From: CAVPRW01 sp046727435 [NCBI: bacterium]
GTDB taxonomy: Bacteria > Tectomicrobia > Entotheonellia > J063
DNA length: 7,448 nt
Direction of reading: 5' to 3'
Assembly (NCBI GenBank): GCA_046727435.1
Contig: JBKPCR010000483.1
Location: 1-7,448 of the forward strand
The notes beneath the pieces were generated by a model that saw only the letters and a list, made by a program, of their open reading frames with translations, was not told where the DNA came from and searched no databases. Both the position numbers and the translations under genes were made by a program. Positions 1 to 7,448 of this stretch are shown piece by piece (position 1 is the first letter of the stretch; the number at the start of each line of letters is the position of its first letter).

Positions 1-516
1 GCGCATTTTCTTCGCATCGCGGCGCATCACCTCGAGATCGGCACCCACGGCCGGGGCGAGGTCGATCTTATTGATCACCATGAGGTCGGAACGTGTCACA
101 CCCGGCCCCCCCTTGCGCGGGATTTTATCCCCGCCGGCGACGTCGATGACGTAGATCGAGACATCGACCAGCTCTGGGCTGAACGACGCGGCCAGGTTGT
201 CGCCACCGCTCTCGACAAACACGAGATCGAGATCGGGGAAGCGCTCTATCATGCGCTCGACGGCATCGATATTGATCGATGCATCCTCGCGAATGGCCGT
301 ATGCGGGCAGCCACCAGTTTCCACCCCCATAATGCGTTCGCTGGGGAGAGCACCGCTACGGATGAGAAACTCGGCATCCTCGCGGGTATAAATATCGTTG
401 GTGATAACAGCCAAGGCGTAGCGCTCGCGCAGACGTTTGCAGAGGGTGTCGAGCAACGCAGTTTTCCCCGAGCCTACTGGTCCGCCGACGCCGATTTTGA
501 CGCAGCTGTTTGGCAT
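1..516 (-). CDS. ureG: Urease accessory GTPase UreG (5' part, cut by window edge)
   Basis: UreG is the SIMIBI-class GTPase that, in complex with UreF and UreD/UreH, drives GTP-dependent delivery of nickel to apo-urease in the cytoplasm. The 172 visible residues are uninterrupted and read as UreG throughout. They include the P-loop GGPVGSGKT (residues 11-19), the [11 protein letters not shown] segment (40-50), the invariant metal-binding Cys70-Pro71-His72 in [15 protein letters not shown], the ESGGDNLAA motif (102-110) and the guanine-specificity motif NKID (149-152). UreG is usually about 200-210 aa, so roughly 30 C-terminal residues lie beyond position 1. The start is the ATG at 516-514, because no other start codon lies in frame just upstream. 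Its ribosome site is poor (a G-run about 6 nt upstream), and a better AGGAGG at 544-549 is about 28 nt away and has no start codon at normal spacing. A 185-bp repeat-filled gap separates it from ureF. Confidence 0.97.
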   Translation of the reverse strand, partial: MPNSCVKIGVGGPVGSGKTALLDTLCKRLRERYALAVITNDIYTREDAEFLIRSGALPSERIMGVETGGCPHTAIREDASINIDAVERMIERFPDLDLVFVESGGDNLAASFSPELVDVSIYVIDVAGGDKIPRKGGPGVTRSDLMVINKIDLAPAVGADLEVMRRDAKKMR

Positions 517-546
517 GTGGTGCCCCCAGATTTCCCTCTCTTTCCT

Positions 547-632
547 CCTCTCCCGTCGGGACAGGGTCGGGGTAAGAGTTTTATAGGGTACCGTTGTTCA
601 TCCCTCACCCTTGGCCTCTTCTAAAGGGCATA
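547..632. repeat. REPIN-like inverted pair of palindromic repeats in the ureF-ureG gap
   Basis: Two degenerate copies of one element face each other. The first (547-578) reads as a hairpin, CCTCTCCC at 547-554 against GGGACAGG at 558-565 with one mismatch and a 3-nt loop, followed by a GGGTCGGGGTAAGAG arm. The second (602-632) has the complementary order: a CCCTCACCCTTGG arm and then a decayed CCTCTTC...AAGGGC hairpin. The 23-bp spacer between them (579-601) includes TTTATA at 580-585, which on the minus strand is TATAAA. The same pair layout occurs at 3982-4067. The family resembles the short intergenic palindromes (REP/REPIN type) scattered in many bacterial genomes. Which transposase, if any, mobilises it cannot be told from here. 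Confidence 0.55.
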
Positions 633-673
633 GCAGCAGGATAGGGGTAGAAAGAGTCCGTCATGCACCATTT

Positions 674-697
674 GCCCGATCTCTCACCGGGAGAGGA
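674..697. repeat. Short palindrome just after ureF, degenerate copy of the intergenic repeat
   Basis: A perfect 5-bp stem with a 5-nt loop (CTCTC at 681-685, GAGAG at 691-695) lies a few bases beyond the ureF stop codon. The surrounding GCCC...CTCTC...GAGAGG arrangement resembles the other repeat copies in this gap and in the ureA-ureB gap, so it is probably a partial, degenerate copy. On the transcribed strand it would form a weak hairpin 3' of ureF. No T-run follows it, so it is not a convincing intrinsic terminator. It could slow 3' exonucleases, but that is inference. Confidence 0.45.
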
Positions 698-701
698 AAC
701 G

Positions 702-1406
702 TTAGCTTTGAAACAGCCGACTATACAATGTCTCATGCTGCATGGCGCGAATGTCCAACTCCAGAGCTGCGCTGGACAGATCTTCCCGCCCCTGTCGGCG
801 AATGGCATCGGCGATGACCGGGAGATGTGGTAGCAGTGTTGTGAGCAATCGTTGCCCGGCCAGCTGTCCGATGGGTAGCAGGCGCAACGCGGCGGCTATC
901 ATACTGCTAAGCCACTGGTACCCGGCCGCTTCAATAATGATTCGTTCTTCGTATCCCAGTTGACAGCCAATGACCCCCAGCACCAGGGCCTGATGGGCCA
1001 CCAGCCTGTGCTGTTGATAGAGTCCATGCAAACGCTCAACAGCTGGGCCTGGCCAGACTTGAACCGCCAGACGGAGCAGCCCCTGCCCCGTCTTCACGCT
1101 TGCCTCGCGCAGCTCGCGTGCGTGCTTCATCGCCGTCAAACGCTGATCGAGGCGTTCGAGTTGCGTCCAATCCCCAGCTGTTGTGAGTCGGTGGGCGAGG
1201 GCTACTGGCAGCAGGTGGCTGTTGTGCACAGTATGGTGCAATATCGCTTCCAGCCACTCCTGTAATGTCGTGACCTCAGCGATGAGCCCCTGTTGGGTGT
1301 ACGTCTCCAGTCCATTTGAAAACGTATACGCACCGATCGGCAAAGCAGTGTCACACAGCTGCAGCAACGCCAAGAAATGAGATGGAAGGCAGGAGATTGT
1401 CGTCAT
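702..1406 (-). CDS. ureF: Urease accessory protein UreF
   Basis: UreF is an all-helical cytoplasmic chaperone that bridges UreD/UreH and UreG on apo-urease and controls UreG GTPase activity during nickel insertion. At 234 aa it has normal family length. Visible hallmarks are the N-terminal motif LCDTALPIGAYTFSNGLE (residues 17-34), the central ARELREASVKTGQGLLRL (96-113), PIGQLAGQRLL (178-188) and the conserved C-terminal tail AMQHETLYSRLFQS (221-234), which matches the MRHE..YSRLF.S ending of the family. The ATG at 1406-1404 overlaps the ureE stop in an ATGA arrangement (1403-1406). No strong ribosome site is seen, so translation is probably coupled to ureE. The stop is TAA at 704-702. Family assignment is firm from the terminal motifs; no missing segment is apparent. 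Confidence 0.96.
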   Translation of the reverse strand: MTTISCLPSHFLALLQLCDTALPIGAYTFSNGLETYTQQGLIAEVTTLQEWLEAILHHTVHNSHLLPVALAHRLTTAGDWTQLERLDQRLTAMKHARELREASVKTGQGLLRLAVQVWPGPAVERLHGLYQQHRLVAHQALVLGVIGCQLGYEERIIIEAAGYQWLSSMIAAALRLLPIGQLAGQRLLTTLLPHLPVIADAIRRQGREDLSSAALELDIRAMQHETLYSRLFQS

Positions 1407-1843
1407 GTATGCCGTTGCCCTGACGTCGCACTCACCGGGGTGAATGGCAGTTGTGTACGCTCGACTGCAATACCCTGCTGCCCGAGATAGGTCTCTAGCA
1501 CTGGCTGGTAGAGCGTCTTCAAGCCCTGTTCGCCGATCTCCAACGGCAGATGCCTGTTGCCGATTTGATAGGCCACGAAGGCCGTCTCTTGCAGGTTTCG
1601 CGGTCGGATGAGCAGGATATCCTCGGGGGCCAGCTCCACCGCGATCCAGCCTTCCGGCGTAGACAATAATTCACCGGCTTGGAGTCGAGTCCCTGTCGGC
1701 AACGCCAGCGCGATTTCATGTCCCTGCATGGTCAGGAGTTTTTGCCGGCTCCGCTGCCGTTGTTCCCAGGTCAGCGCCACCCTGTCAATGATGGGACGAG
1801 CGTCCTGGGTTGTAGGCTTGGCGATACGGTCGATGATGTGCAT
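1403..1843 (-). CDS. ureE: Urease nickel metallochaperone UreE, without His-rich tail
   Basis: UreE is a homodimeric cytoplasmic nickel-binding protein that hands Ni2+ to the UreG-UreF-UreD complex. This one is 146 aa. The N-terminal peptide-binding-like domain (about residues 1-75) contains LTWEQRQRSRQKL (24-36), a variant of the family's R-rich segment. The C-terminal metallochaperone domain carries the invariant AYQIGNRHLPLEI, whose His98 is the dimer-interface nickel ligand. Two things differ from the Klebsiella protein: the segment after GNRH reads LYQPVLETYL (111-120) where that protein has a His-rich YHHDHVLDDM, and the C-terminus (SATSGQRHT) has no His run. Short-tailed UreE proteins are known, so this is normal variation with fewer metal sites. 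The gene starts 4 bp after the ureC stop with no clear ribosome site, and its TGA overlaps the ureF ATG. Confidence 0.94.
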   Translation of the reverse strand: MHIIDRIAKPTTQDARPIIDRVALTWEQRQRSRQKLLTMQGHEIALALPTGTRLQAGELLSTPEGWIAVELAPEDILLIRPRNLQETAFVAYQIGNRHLPLEIGEQGLKTLYQPVLETYLGQQGIAVERTQLPFTPVSATSGQRHT

Positions 1844-1847
1844 GTGC

Positions 1848-3562
<1,715 letters not shown>

Positions 3563-3566
<4 letters not shown>

Positions 3567-3961
3567 GGTGAATTCTCCGGGGTAGAGCGTACTATTGAGG
3601 CGCCATCGAGGAAGCTGGCAAGCCGTGCCCGCGCCGCCTGAAACACCAGGGGATCGTCCAGATTGCCTTCCACCAATTGATTGAGGCCGAACACCCGACG
3701 ACGGCCGGCAAATGCCACCAACATTACTGTCTTGCGCATCCCTGGCTCAAAGCGCACCGCCGTGCCGGCGGGGATATCCAGCCGCATTCCGTAGGCTTGC
3801 TGTCGATCGAAATCGAGGGCCGGGTTCACTTCAAAGAAATGAAAGTGGGATCCCACCTGAATGGGGCGATCGCCGCGGTTGGTCACCTGTAACGTGCGCG
3901 TCGGACGATCGGCGTTCGCGGTGATAGGTTCGTCATTATAGAAAATCTCGCCGGGAATCAC
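3563..3961 (-). CDS. ureB: Urease beta subunit UreB, GTG start, with extended C-terminus
   Basis: UreB is the small beta subunit that packs with UreA and UreC in the (UreABC)3 urease. The core is unmistakable: MIPGEI at the start, [20 protein letters not shown] (residues 27-46), then [18 protein letters not shown] (49-66), TAVRFEPG (67-74) and a [18 protein letters not shown] end (82-99). At 132 aa it is about 25-30 residues longer than the 101-106 aa typical of three-subunit ureases. The extra part, about residues 100-132, starts [17 protein letters not shown] and looks helical. It is not the H. pylori-type gene fusion. The start codon is GTG (3961-3959), supported by AGGAG 6 nt upstream and by alignment of MIPGEI to the family N-terminus. 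The TGA overlaps the ureC ATG, implying translational coupling. A 115-bp gap with palindromic repeats separates it from ureA. Confidence 0.97.
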
Positions 3962-3981
3962 CCAAGACTCCTGCCTCTACT

Positions 3982-4067
3982 CCCTATTCCACTGAGAGAG
4001 GACTGGGATGAGGACATTCAAGCTGCCGCCGATCTCTCACCCTGCCCCGCTCTTATGGGGAGAGGGG
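3982..4067. repeat. REPIN-like inverted pair of palindromic repeats in the ureA-ureB gap
   Basis: Most of the 115-bp spacer between ureA and ureB is two facing copies of the repeat also seen at 547-632. The first (3982-4013) ends in GAGAGGACTGGGATGAGG; its left stem arm is decayed. The second (4035-4067) reads TCTCACCCTG and then a hairpin, with CCCC (4045-4048) and CTC (4050-4052) pairing with GAG (4060-4062) and GGGG (4064-4067) around one mismatch. The spacer is 21 bp (4014-4034). In the mRNA the second copy forms a GC-rich hairpin about 10 nt after the ureA stop. By analogy with known REP elements it could stabilise upstream message or cause partial polarity, but no T-run marks it as a terminator. 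Confidence 0.6.
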
Positions 4068-4076
4068 ATCGTGTGG

Positions 4077-4379
4077 CTACCGAATCGGATCATGCACGGT
4101 GATCAGCTTCGTGCCATCGGGGAACGTGCCTTCTACCTGGATCTCACGGATCATCTCGGGTACCCCATCCATCACGTTGTCGCGGGTCAGGATGGTGGCA
4201 CCGTACTGCATCAGGTCGGCCACCGACCGGCCGTCGCGCACCCCCTCGAGGATTTCCGCCGTGATAAGGGCTATCGCCTCGGGGTAATTGAGCTTGAGGC
4301 CGCGCTGCTGTCGTCGGCGCGCCACATCGGCGGCGGTGAAGATCAAGAGCTTTTCGATCTCGCGCGGAGTCAAGTGCAT
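4077..4379 (-). CDS. ureA: Urease gamma subunit UreA
   Basis: UreA is the 100-residue gamma subunit of three-chain bacterial urease, which forms the trimer-stabilising corners of the cytoplasmic (UreABC)3 complex. The 100 aa length equals the family norm. The whole sequence is recognisable: [14 protein letters not shown] at the start, [20 protein letters not shown] (20-39), [16 protein letters not shown] (42-57), [11 protein letters not shown] (66-76), [19 protein letters not shown] (82-100). The ATG at 4379-4377 has a GGGGAAG site a few bases upstream. The gene begins only 42 bp after urtE, with no terminator or obvious promoter between, so transporter and enzyme are probably on one transcript. 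ureD, which in many urt-linked clusters sits between urtE and ureA, is absent from this junction. The stop is TAG at 4079-4077. Confidence 0.98.
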   Translation of the reverse strand: MHLTPREIEKLLIFTAADVARRRQQRGLKLNYPEAIALITAEILEGVRDGRSVADLMQYGATILTRDNVMDGVPEMIREIQVEGTFPDGTKLITVHDPIR

Positions 4380-4421
4380 GACGACTTCCCCATGGCCCTC
4401 AGGAGACGCAATACTGCCCCT

Positions 4422-5117
4422 TTAGACGGTCAGATACTGTTTTACGACGTCCTCGGTGAGCTCTGCTATCTCGCCGTGGGCGACGATCGACCCTTTCTCC
4501 ATCATATAAAACGCATCCGCCAGACGCCAAGCAAATTCCAGATACTGCTCGACCAGCAGAATCGTGACAAGGCCTTGCGCCTTGATCCGCGCGATGACCT
4601 CTTCGATCTCCTGAATGATCGAGGGCTGAATCCCCTCAGTCGGTTCATCCAGGAGCAAGAGTTTCGGCTCGGTCACCAACGCCCGAGCAATTGCCAGTTG
4701 CTGCTGCTGACCGCCGCTGAGGAACCCACCTTTGCGGTTGAGCAAGCCCGACAGCGCGGGAAAGAGTTGAAACACGGCGTCTGGGACCCTGCCCTGGCGG
4801 CCTTTTTGGGCCAGTAACCCGAGGCTGAGATTTTCCCACACTGTCAATTGTGGGAAAATCTCCCGCCCTTGCGGTACATAACCCATACCGCGCCGCGCTC
4901 GCTGCTCGGGCCTTACGCGGGTGATCTCCTGCCCATCAAATATGATGGTTCCTGCCTGCGCCGAGAGCAAGCCCATCACACTTTTTAAGAGCGTGGTTTT
5001 GCCCACGCCATTGCGTCCCATCAGGCAGACAACATGGCCTTTAGGGATGTGCAGGTGAACATCCCACAGGATCTGGCTATCGCCATAGCCGACGCTAAGC
5101 CCCTGAACCCTGAGCAT
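4422..5117 (-). CDS. urtE: Urea ABC transporter ATPase UrtE (LivF type)
   Basis: UrtE is one of the two cytoplasmic ATPases that power urea import through UrtB/UrtC. In its 231 aa the ABC ATPase motifs follow in order: Walker A GRNGVGKT (34-41), Q-loop YVPQGREIF (80-88), ABC signature LSGGQQQQLAIARAL (133-147) and Walker B LLLLDEPTEGIQPSII (153-168). In the switch region Gln191 (LLVEQYLEFAWRLAD) replaces the usual His, as is common in the LivF branch. The EGIQPSII and VEQYLEFA segments distinguish UrtE from amino-acid LivF proteins. The ATG at 5117-5115 has an AAGGGGA site about 10 nt upstream. It follows urtD by 28 bp and precedes ureA by 42 bp. Codons 86-97 contain a perfect 14-bp inverted repeat, described separately. 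Confidence 0.97.
   Translation of the reverse strand: MLRVQGLSVGYGDSQILWDVHLHIPKGHVVCLMGRNGVGKTTLLKSVMGLLSAQAGTIIFDGQEITRVRPEQRARRGMGYVPQGREIFPQLTVWENLSLGLLAQKGRQGRVPDAVFQLFPALSGLLNRKGGFLSGGQQQQLAIARALVTEPKLLLLDEPTEGIQPSIIQEIEEVIARIKAQGLVTILLVEQYLEFAWRLADAFYMMEKGSIVAHGEIAELTEDVVKQYLTV
4827..4862. repeat. Perfect 14-bp inverted repeat inside urtE
   Basis: GAGATTTTCCCACA at 4827-4840 is exactly reverse-complementary to TGTGGGAAAATCTC at 4849-4862, with an 8-nt loop (4841-4848). It lies wholly within urtE and covers codons 86-97 (EIFPQLTVWENL), just after the Q-loop. No T-run follows on either strand, so it is not an ordinary intrinsic terminator. The encoded residues are close to a conserved family stretch, so chance plus coding constraint is possible. 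A 14-bp uninterrupted match is nonetheless unusual within a gene. Confidence 0.8.
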
Positions 5118-5145
5118 CTGCGTGATATCCCCTTCCCAGATAGAC

Positions 5146-5874
5146 CTAGATCACCCGAGGGTCCTGTTGCACTCGGTCGACGGAGCCCTCGCACAGAACA
5201 GCCCCCTCATGCAGCACGGTCACCTTCTGGGCGGTCTGCCGCACAAATTCCATGTCGTGCTCGACGACCAGAACGGCGTGATCTTGCGCCATGCGCTGCA
5301 GGAGCTGGGCGGTTTTCTCACGTTCTCTGCCGGTCATGCCCGCGACCGGCTCATCGAGTAGAAACAGGGCTGGCTCCTGGGCCATCACCATGCCGATCTC
5401 CAGCCATTGTACTTCGCCATGGGACAACGATCCGGCCTGGTGATGCGCCTTCTCAAGCAGGCCGAGGGTCTCCAGAATGGACGCCATCTTGTCCAGGTGT
5501 GCCGCGGTCGGCGCGCCAAACAACGTCGACCAGAGGTTCCAGCGTTGGGGGAGAGAGAGCGTGAGATTTTCAAGCAACGTGAGATGTTTGAACACCGAGG
5601 GTATTTGGAATTTGCGACCGATGCCCAGCGCCGCGATTTGATACGACTCGAGCGCACTCAGATCGGTCGTGTCGCCGAAAATGACTCGCCCGGTGTCGGG
5701 TTTGACCTGGCCGCAGATGACATCGAGTAAGGTAGTTTTGCCGGCGCCGTTCGGGCCAATGAGGGCACGAAGCTCGCCATGATCGACGTACAGATTCACC
5801 CCACGCAGGGCCTGGAAGCCATCGAAGGTGACCGAGACCCCCTCCAGGTAGACGATGGACCCATGCTGTGTCAT
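5146..5874 (-). CDS. urtD: Urea ABC transporter ATPase UrtD (LivG type)
   Basis: UrtD is the second ATPase of the urea importer, acting at the cytoplasmic face with UrtE. In its 242 aa: Walker A GPNGAGKTT (40-48), Q-loop RKFQIPSVF (87-95), ABC signature LSHGEVQWLEIGM (150-162), Walker B LFLLDEPVAGMT (170-181) and switch His206 in VVEHDMEFVR (203-212). The LSHG...QWLEIGM signature, in place of LSGGQ, is characteristic of UrtD. The start is taken as the ATG at 5874-5872 because a GGAGG site lies 6-7 nt upstream and the N-terminus (SIVYLEGVSVTFDGFQALRGVNL) then fits ABC proteins. The open frame continues upstream to 6090, but that part is arginine-rich, overlaps urtC and resembles nothing in the family. 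It begins 38 bp after urtC and ends with TAG 28 bp before urtE. Confidence 0.97.
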   Translation of the reverse strand: MTQHGSIVYLEGVSVTFDGFQALRGVNLYVDHGELRALIGPNGAGKTTLLDVICGQVKPDTGRVIFGDTTDLSALESYQIAALGIGRKFQIPSVFKHLTLLENLTLSLPQRWNLWSTLFGAPTAAHLDKMASILETLGLLEKAHHQAGSLSHGEVQWLEIGMVMAQEPALFLLDEPVAGMTGREREKTAQLLQRMAQDHAVLVVEHDMEFVRQTAQKVTVLHEGAVLCEGSVDRVQQDPRVI

Positions 5875-5912
5875 GCTATGCCTCCACACCTTGGAGTGAT
5901 CGCGAATCCATA

Positions 5913-7052
5913 CTACTGTTGACTCGTCAGACTGGGACTGATAGCGGACGATGGGACGGGCGCAGGCGTGAGGCGTCGCCATCCCAGCCGACGCCCCCAG
6001 CGTTGGAGTTGGCGAGGGAGGCCGGCCAGGCCGTCCGGGAACAACATGACGACGCCGACGAATAATCCTCCTAGGATAATCGGCCACCACTCTGGGTAAC
6101 GGGCGGTCAGCACACTGCGTGCGGCGTTAATGCTGATGGCGCCGAGAATGGCTCCGACGAGCGTGCCCCGACCACCAGTCGCCACCCAAACGACGATCTC
6201 CAGCGAGGGCAGCACACCGATCTGGCTTGGGGTAATGATACCCACTTGTGTGACGTATAAGGCGCCTGCCAGCCCTGAGAGTACCCCCGCCACCGCAAAA
6301 ATAAAAATCTTATAGTGGGCCACAGGATAGCCTAAAAACTGTAATCGCCGCTCATGATCGCGAATAGCCGTCAGCACAAGCCCCATCTTCGAGCCCACGA
6401 GCCAGAGACAGAGTATAAAGCTGCCGACCAGACCCACGGCTGTAACCACGTAGAGTCCGCGCCACGTCCCAGGGGCGCTCAAGGAAAAGCCCAGGAGACG
6501 TTTGAAATCGGTTAGCCCGTTCGTCCCACCCAGATTGAGCTCATTGCGGTTGAAGAGCAACCACGCGGCATACGCCATAGCCTGCGTCAGGATGGCGAAA
6601 TATGTCCCGCTGACGCGGCGGTGAAAGGTCAACAATCCGATGACGATAGCGAGGAGGGCAGGCAACAACAGGGCCAAGAGTACAGCTAAGGGGAAGTACT
6701 GGAAGGGTTTCCAAAATAGTGGGAGTTCGAGGACCCGGTTCCAGACCATGAAGTCGGGGATGGGTTCACCGTAGACTCCCCGCCCACTAGATCCGAGCAT
6801 CAACTGCATGCCCATGGCATAGGCGCCGAGCCCGAAGAAGACCGCCTGTCCCAGACTCAAAATGCCGGTATAGCCCCAGATCAGGTCCATACCCAGGGCT
6901 AAGATCGCCAGCGCCAGGTACTTGCCGCACAGATTCAGGTAATAGTCGGACAGGAAGCCTATCCCGTTCAGGAGCGGCAGCACAACGATCAGCAGCATCA
7001 CCAAGAGCCCTTCAGCAAGCCACGTGCGTTTCCCTACTCTACCTGCACTCAA
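5913..7052 (-). CDS. urtC: Urea ABC transporter permease UrtC (LivM type), TTG start
   Basis: UrtC is an inner-membrane permease that pairs with UrtB to form the urea channel. It has 379 aa with hydrophobic segments at roughly 15-33, 44-62, 66-86, 119-141, 150-167, 200-220, 247-268, 282-316 (probably two) and 322-338. Family marks include GYTGILSLGQAVFFGLGAYAMGM (60-82), RVSGTYFAILTQAMAYA (146-162), LGGTNGLTDF (174-183) and the ATPase-contact loop IRDHERRLQFLGYPVAHYKIF (230-250). The last 35 or so residues are basic then Ser/Pro-rich and probably cytoplasmic and variable. The start codon is TTG (7052-7050): it has a purine-rich site (GGGAGAGGAG) directly upstream, and a stop codon lies in frame six codons earlier. 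The only later alternative is Met19, inside the first membrane segment. It starts 15 bp after urtB. Confidence 0.95.
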   Translation of the reverse strand: MSAGRVGKRTWLAEGLLVMLLIVVLPLLNGIGFLSDYYLNLCGKYLALAILALGMDLIWGYTGILSLGQAVFFGLGAYAMGMQLMLGSSGRGVYGEPIPDFMVWNRVLELPLFWKPFQYFPLAVLLALLLPALLAIVIGLLTFHRRVSGTYFAILTQAMAYAAWLLFNRNELNLGGTNGLTDFKRLLGFSLSAPGTWRGLYVVTAVGLVGSFILCLWLVGSKMGLVLTAIRDHERRLQFLGYPVAHYKIFIFAVAGVLSGLAGALYVTQVGIITPSQIGVLPSLEIVVWVATGGRGTLVGAILGAISINAARSVLTARYPEWWPIILGGLFVGVVMLFPDGLAGLPRQLQRWGRRLGWRRLTPAPVPSSAISPSLTSQQ

Positions 7053-7067
7053 CTCCTCTCCCTCATG

Positions 7068-7448
7068 CTAGCGTGTCATAGCTTCTGTCGCGCGCTCTCT
7101 GGGCGGGAAGAGCCCAGTGGGCCGCAGCTGTAAGAAGAAAATCACGAGCAGCAAAATCCCCACCTTGGCATACACCGCGGCCGCCGTGCCGCTGATGGCG
7201 GGCTCTAGGAGCTTGTTTGACATGCCGAGGCCGAGAGAGGCCAGGACCGTTCCCAAGATTTTTCCGACTCCCCCCAGAACGACCACCATAAATGAGTCCA
7301 CAATATCGGTCTTGCCAACCTCTGGATCGACGGTGCCGATGAGACTCAAAGCACAACCCGCCAAGCCCGCTAGCGCCGCGCCCATCGCAAACGTGAAGGC
7401 ATCGATGCGGCGGGCAGCGATGCCCATGCAGCACGCGATATCACGGTT
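7068..7448 (-). CDS. urtB: Urea ABC transporter permease UrtB (LivH type), C-terminal part
   Basis: This is the 3' end of the second urea permease gene; 126 residues are visible and the reading frame is open to the window edge at 7448. The sequence begins NRDIACCMGIAARRIDAFTF, the LivH/UrtB cytoplasmic loop that contacts the ATPases. It continues with AGLAGCALSLIGTVDPEVGK, then DSFMVVVLGGVGKILGTVLA, and closes with the last membrane segment VGILLLVIFFLQLRPTGLFP followed by a short basic tail ending in TR. The DPEVGK...VDSFMVVVLGGVGKI and RPTGLF stretches match UrtB. An ATG at 7427-7425 is internal and not the start. The stop is TAG at 7070-7068. The remaining N-terminal part and urtA should lie beyond the window. 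Confidence 0.95.
   Translation of the reverse strand, partial: NRDIACCMGIAARRIDAFTFAMGAALAGLAGCALSLIGTVDPEVGKTDIVDSFMVVVLGGVGKILGTVLASLGLGMSNKLLEPAISGTAAAVYAKVGILLLVIFFLQLRPTGLFPPRERATEAMTR

Noticed and set aside
263-282. 8-bp inverted repeat with a 4-nt loop inside ureG
   Set aside because: It encodes the highly conserved DASINID stretch of UreG. The GATCGAT-rich codons explain it, and an arm of 8 bp is expected by chance in a window this size.
4035-4067. Intrinsic terminator after ureA
   Set aside because: The GC-rich hairpin is present, but no T-run follows it on the transcribed strand. The sequence is better explained as one copy of a repeat family also found in the ureF-ureG gap.
4008-4817. 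Long open frame on the plus strand (269 codons) antisense to ureA and urtE
   Set aside because: It lies entirely opposite two genes with complete family motifs, starts within a repeat, and its translation shows no domain. It is a by-product of codon bias.
5875-6090. N-terminal extension of the urtD frame (72 extra codons)
   Set aside because: It overlaps the end of urtC in another frame, is arginine/proline-rich and unlike ABC ATPases, and a strong GGAGG site supports the start at 5874.
7425-7434. Start codon of a short membrane protein at 7427
   Set aside because: The frame is open upstream to the window edge and the upstream residues (NRDIACC) continue the UrtB/LivH conserved loop, so this ATG is internal to urtB.

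Overview
The window is one co-directional stretch of ten genes, all on the minus strand, for taking up and hydrolysing urea. Read in the direction of transcription (high to low coordinates) it runs: urtB (3' part only), urtC, urtD, urtE, ureA, ureB, ureC, ureE, ureF, ureG (5' part only). Both ends of the window cut through a gene, so the cluster continues on both sides. No RNA gene, CRISPR array, insertion sequence or clear terminator is visible.

Region 4422-7448 encodes the inner-membrane and ATPase parts of the high-affinity urea ABC transporter Urt (LivH/LivM/LivG/LivF-type). It holds the end of permease UrtB, permease UrtC, and the two ATPases UrtD and UrtE. The periplasmic binding protein gene urtA and the start of urtB would lie beyond position 7448. 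Region 1848-4379 encodes the three structural subunits of nickel urease, UreA (gamma), UreB (beta) and UreC (alpha), with every catalytic residue of UreC present. Region 1-1843 encodes the accessory proteins that load nickel: UreE, UreF and the GTPase UreG. The fourth common accessory gene, ureD, is not in the window. Together the genes would import urea at low external concentration and split it to ammonia and carbamate/CO2, giving nitrogen, and in some organisms substrate for ammonia oxidation or a local pH rise.

Genes are tightly packed (gaps of 4 to 42 bp, and two ATGA stop/start overlaps), which supports polycistronic transcription and translational coupling. The exceptions are a 115-bp gap between ureA and ureB and a 185-bp gap between ureF and ureG. 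Both gaps are filled by degenerate copies of the same short palindromic repeat (CTCTCCC/GGGAGAGG plus a GGGGTGAGG-like arm), each time as an inverted pair separated by about 22 bp, a REPIN-like layout. A second structural oddity is a perfect 14-bp inverted repeat inside the urtE coding sequence.

The organism is a bacterium with a moderately GC-rich genome (by eye, high fifties percent). The gene content does not fix the taxon. Nitrospirota, NC10-type bacteria and various Proteobacteria carry comparable urt-ure clusters, and I would not choose among them without a homology search. I see no previously undescribed system: this is a well-preserved, recognisable urea utilisation locus with some structural details worth checking.
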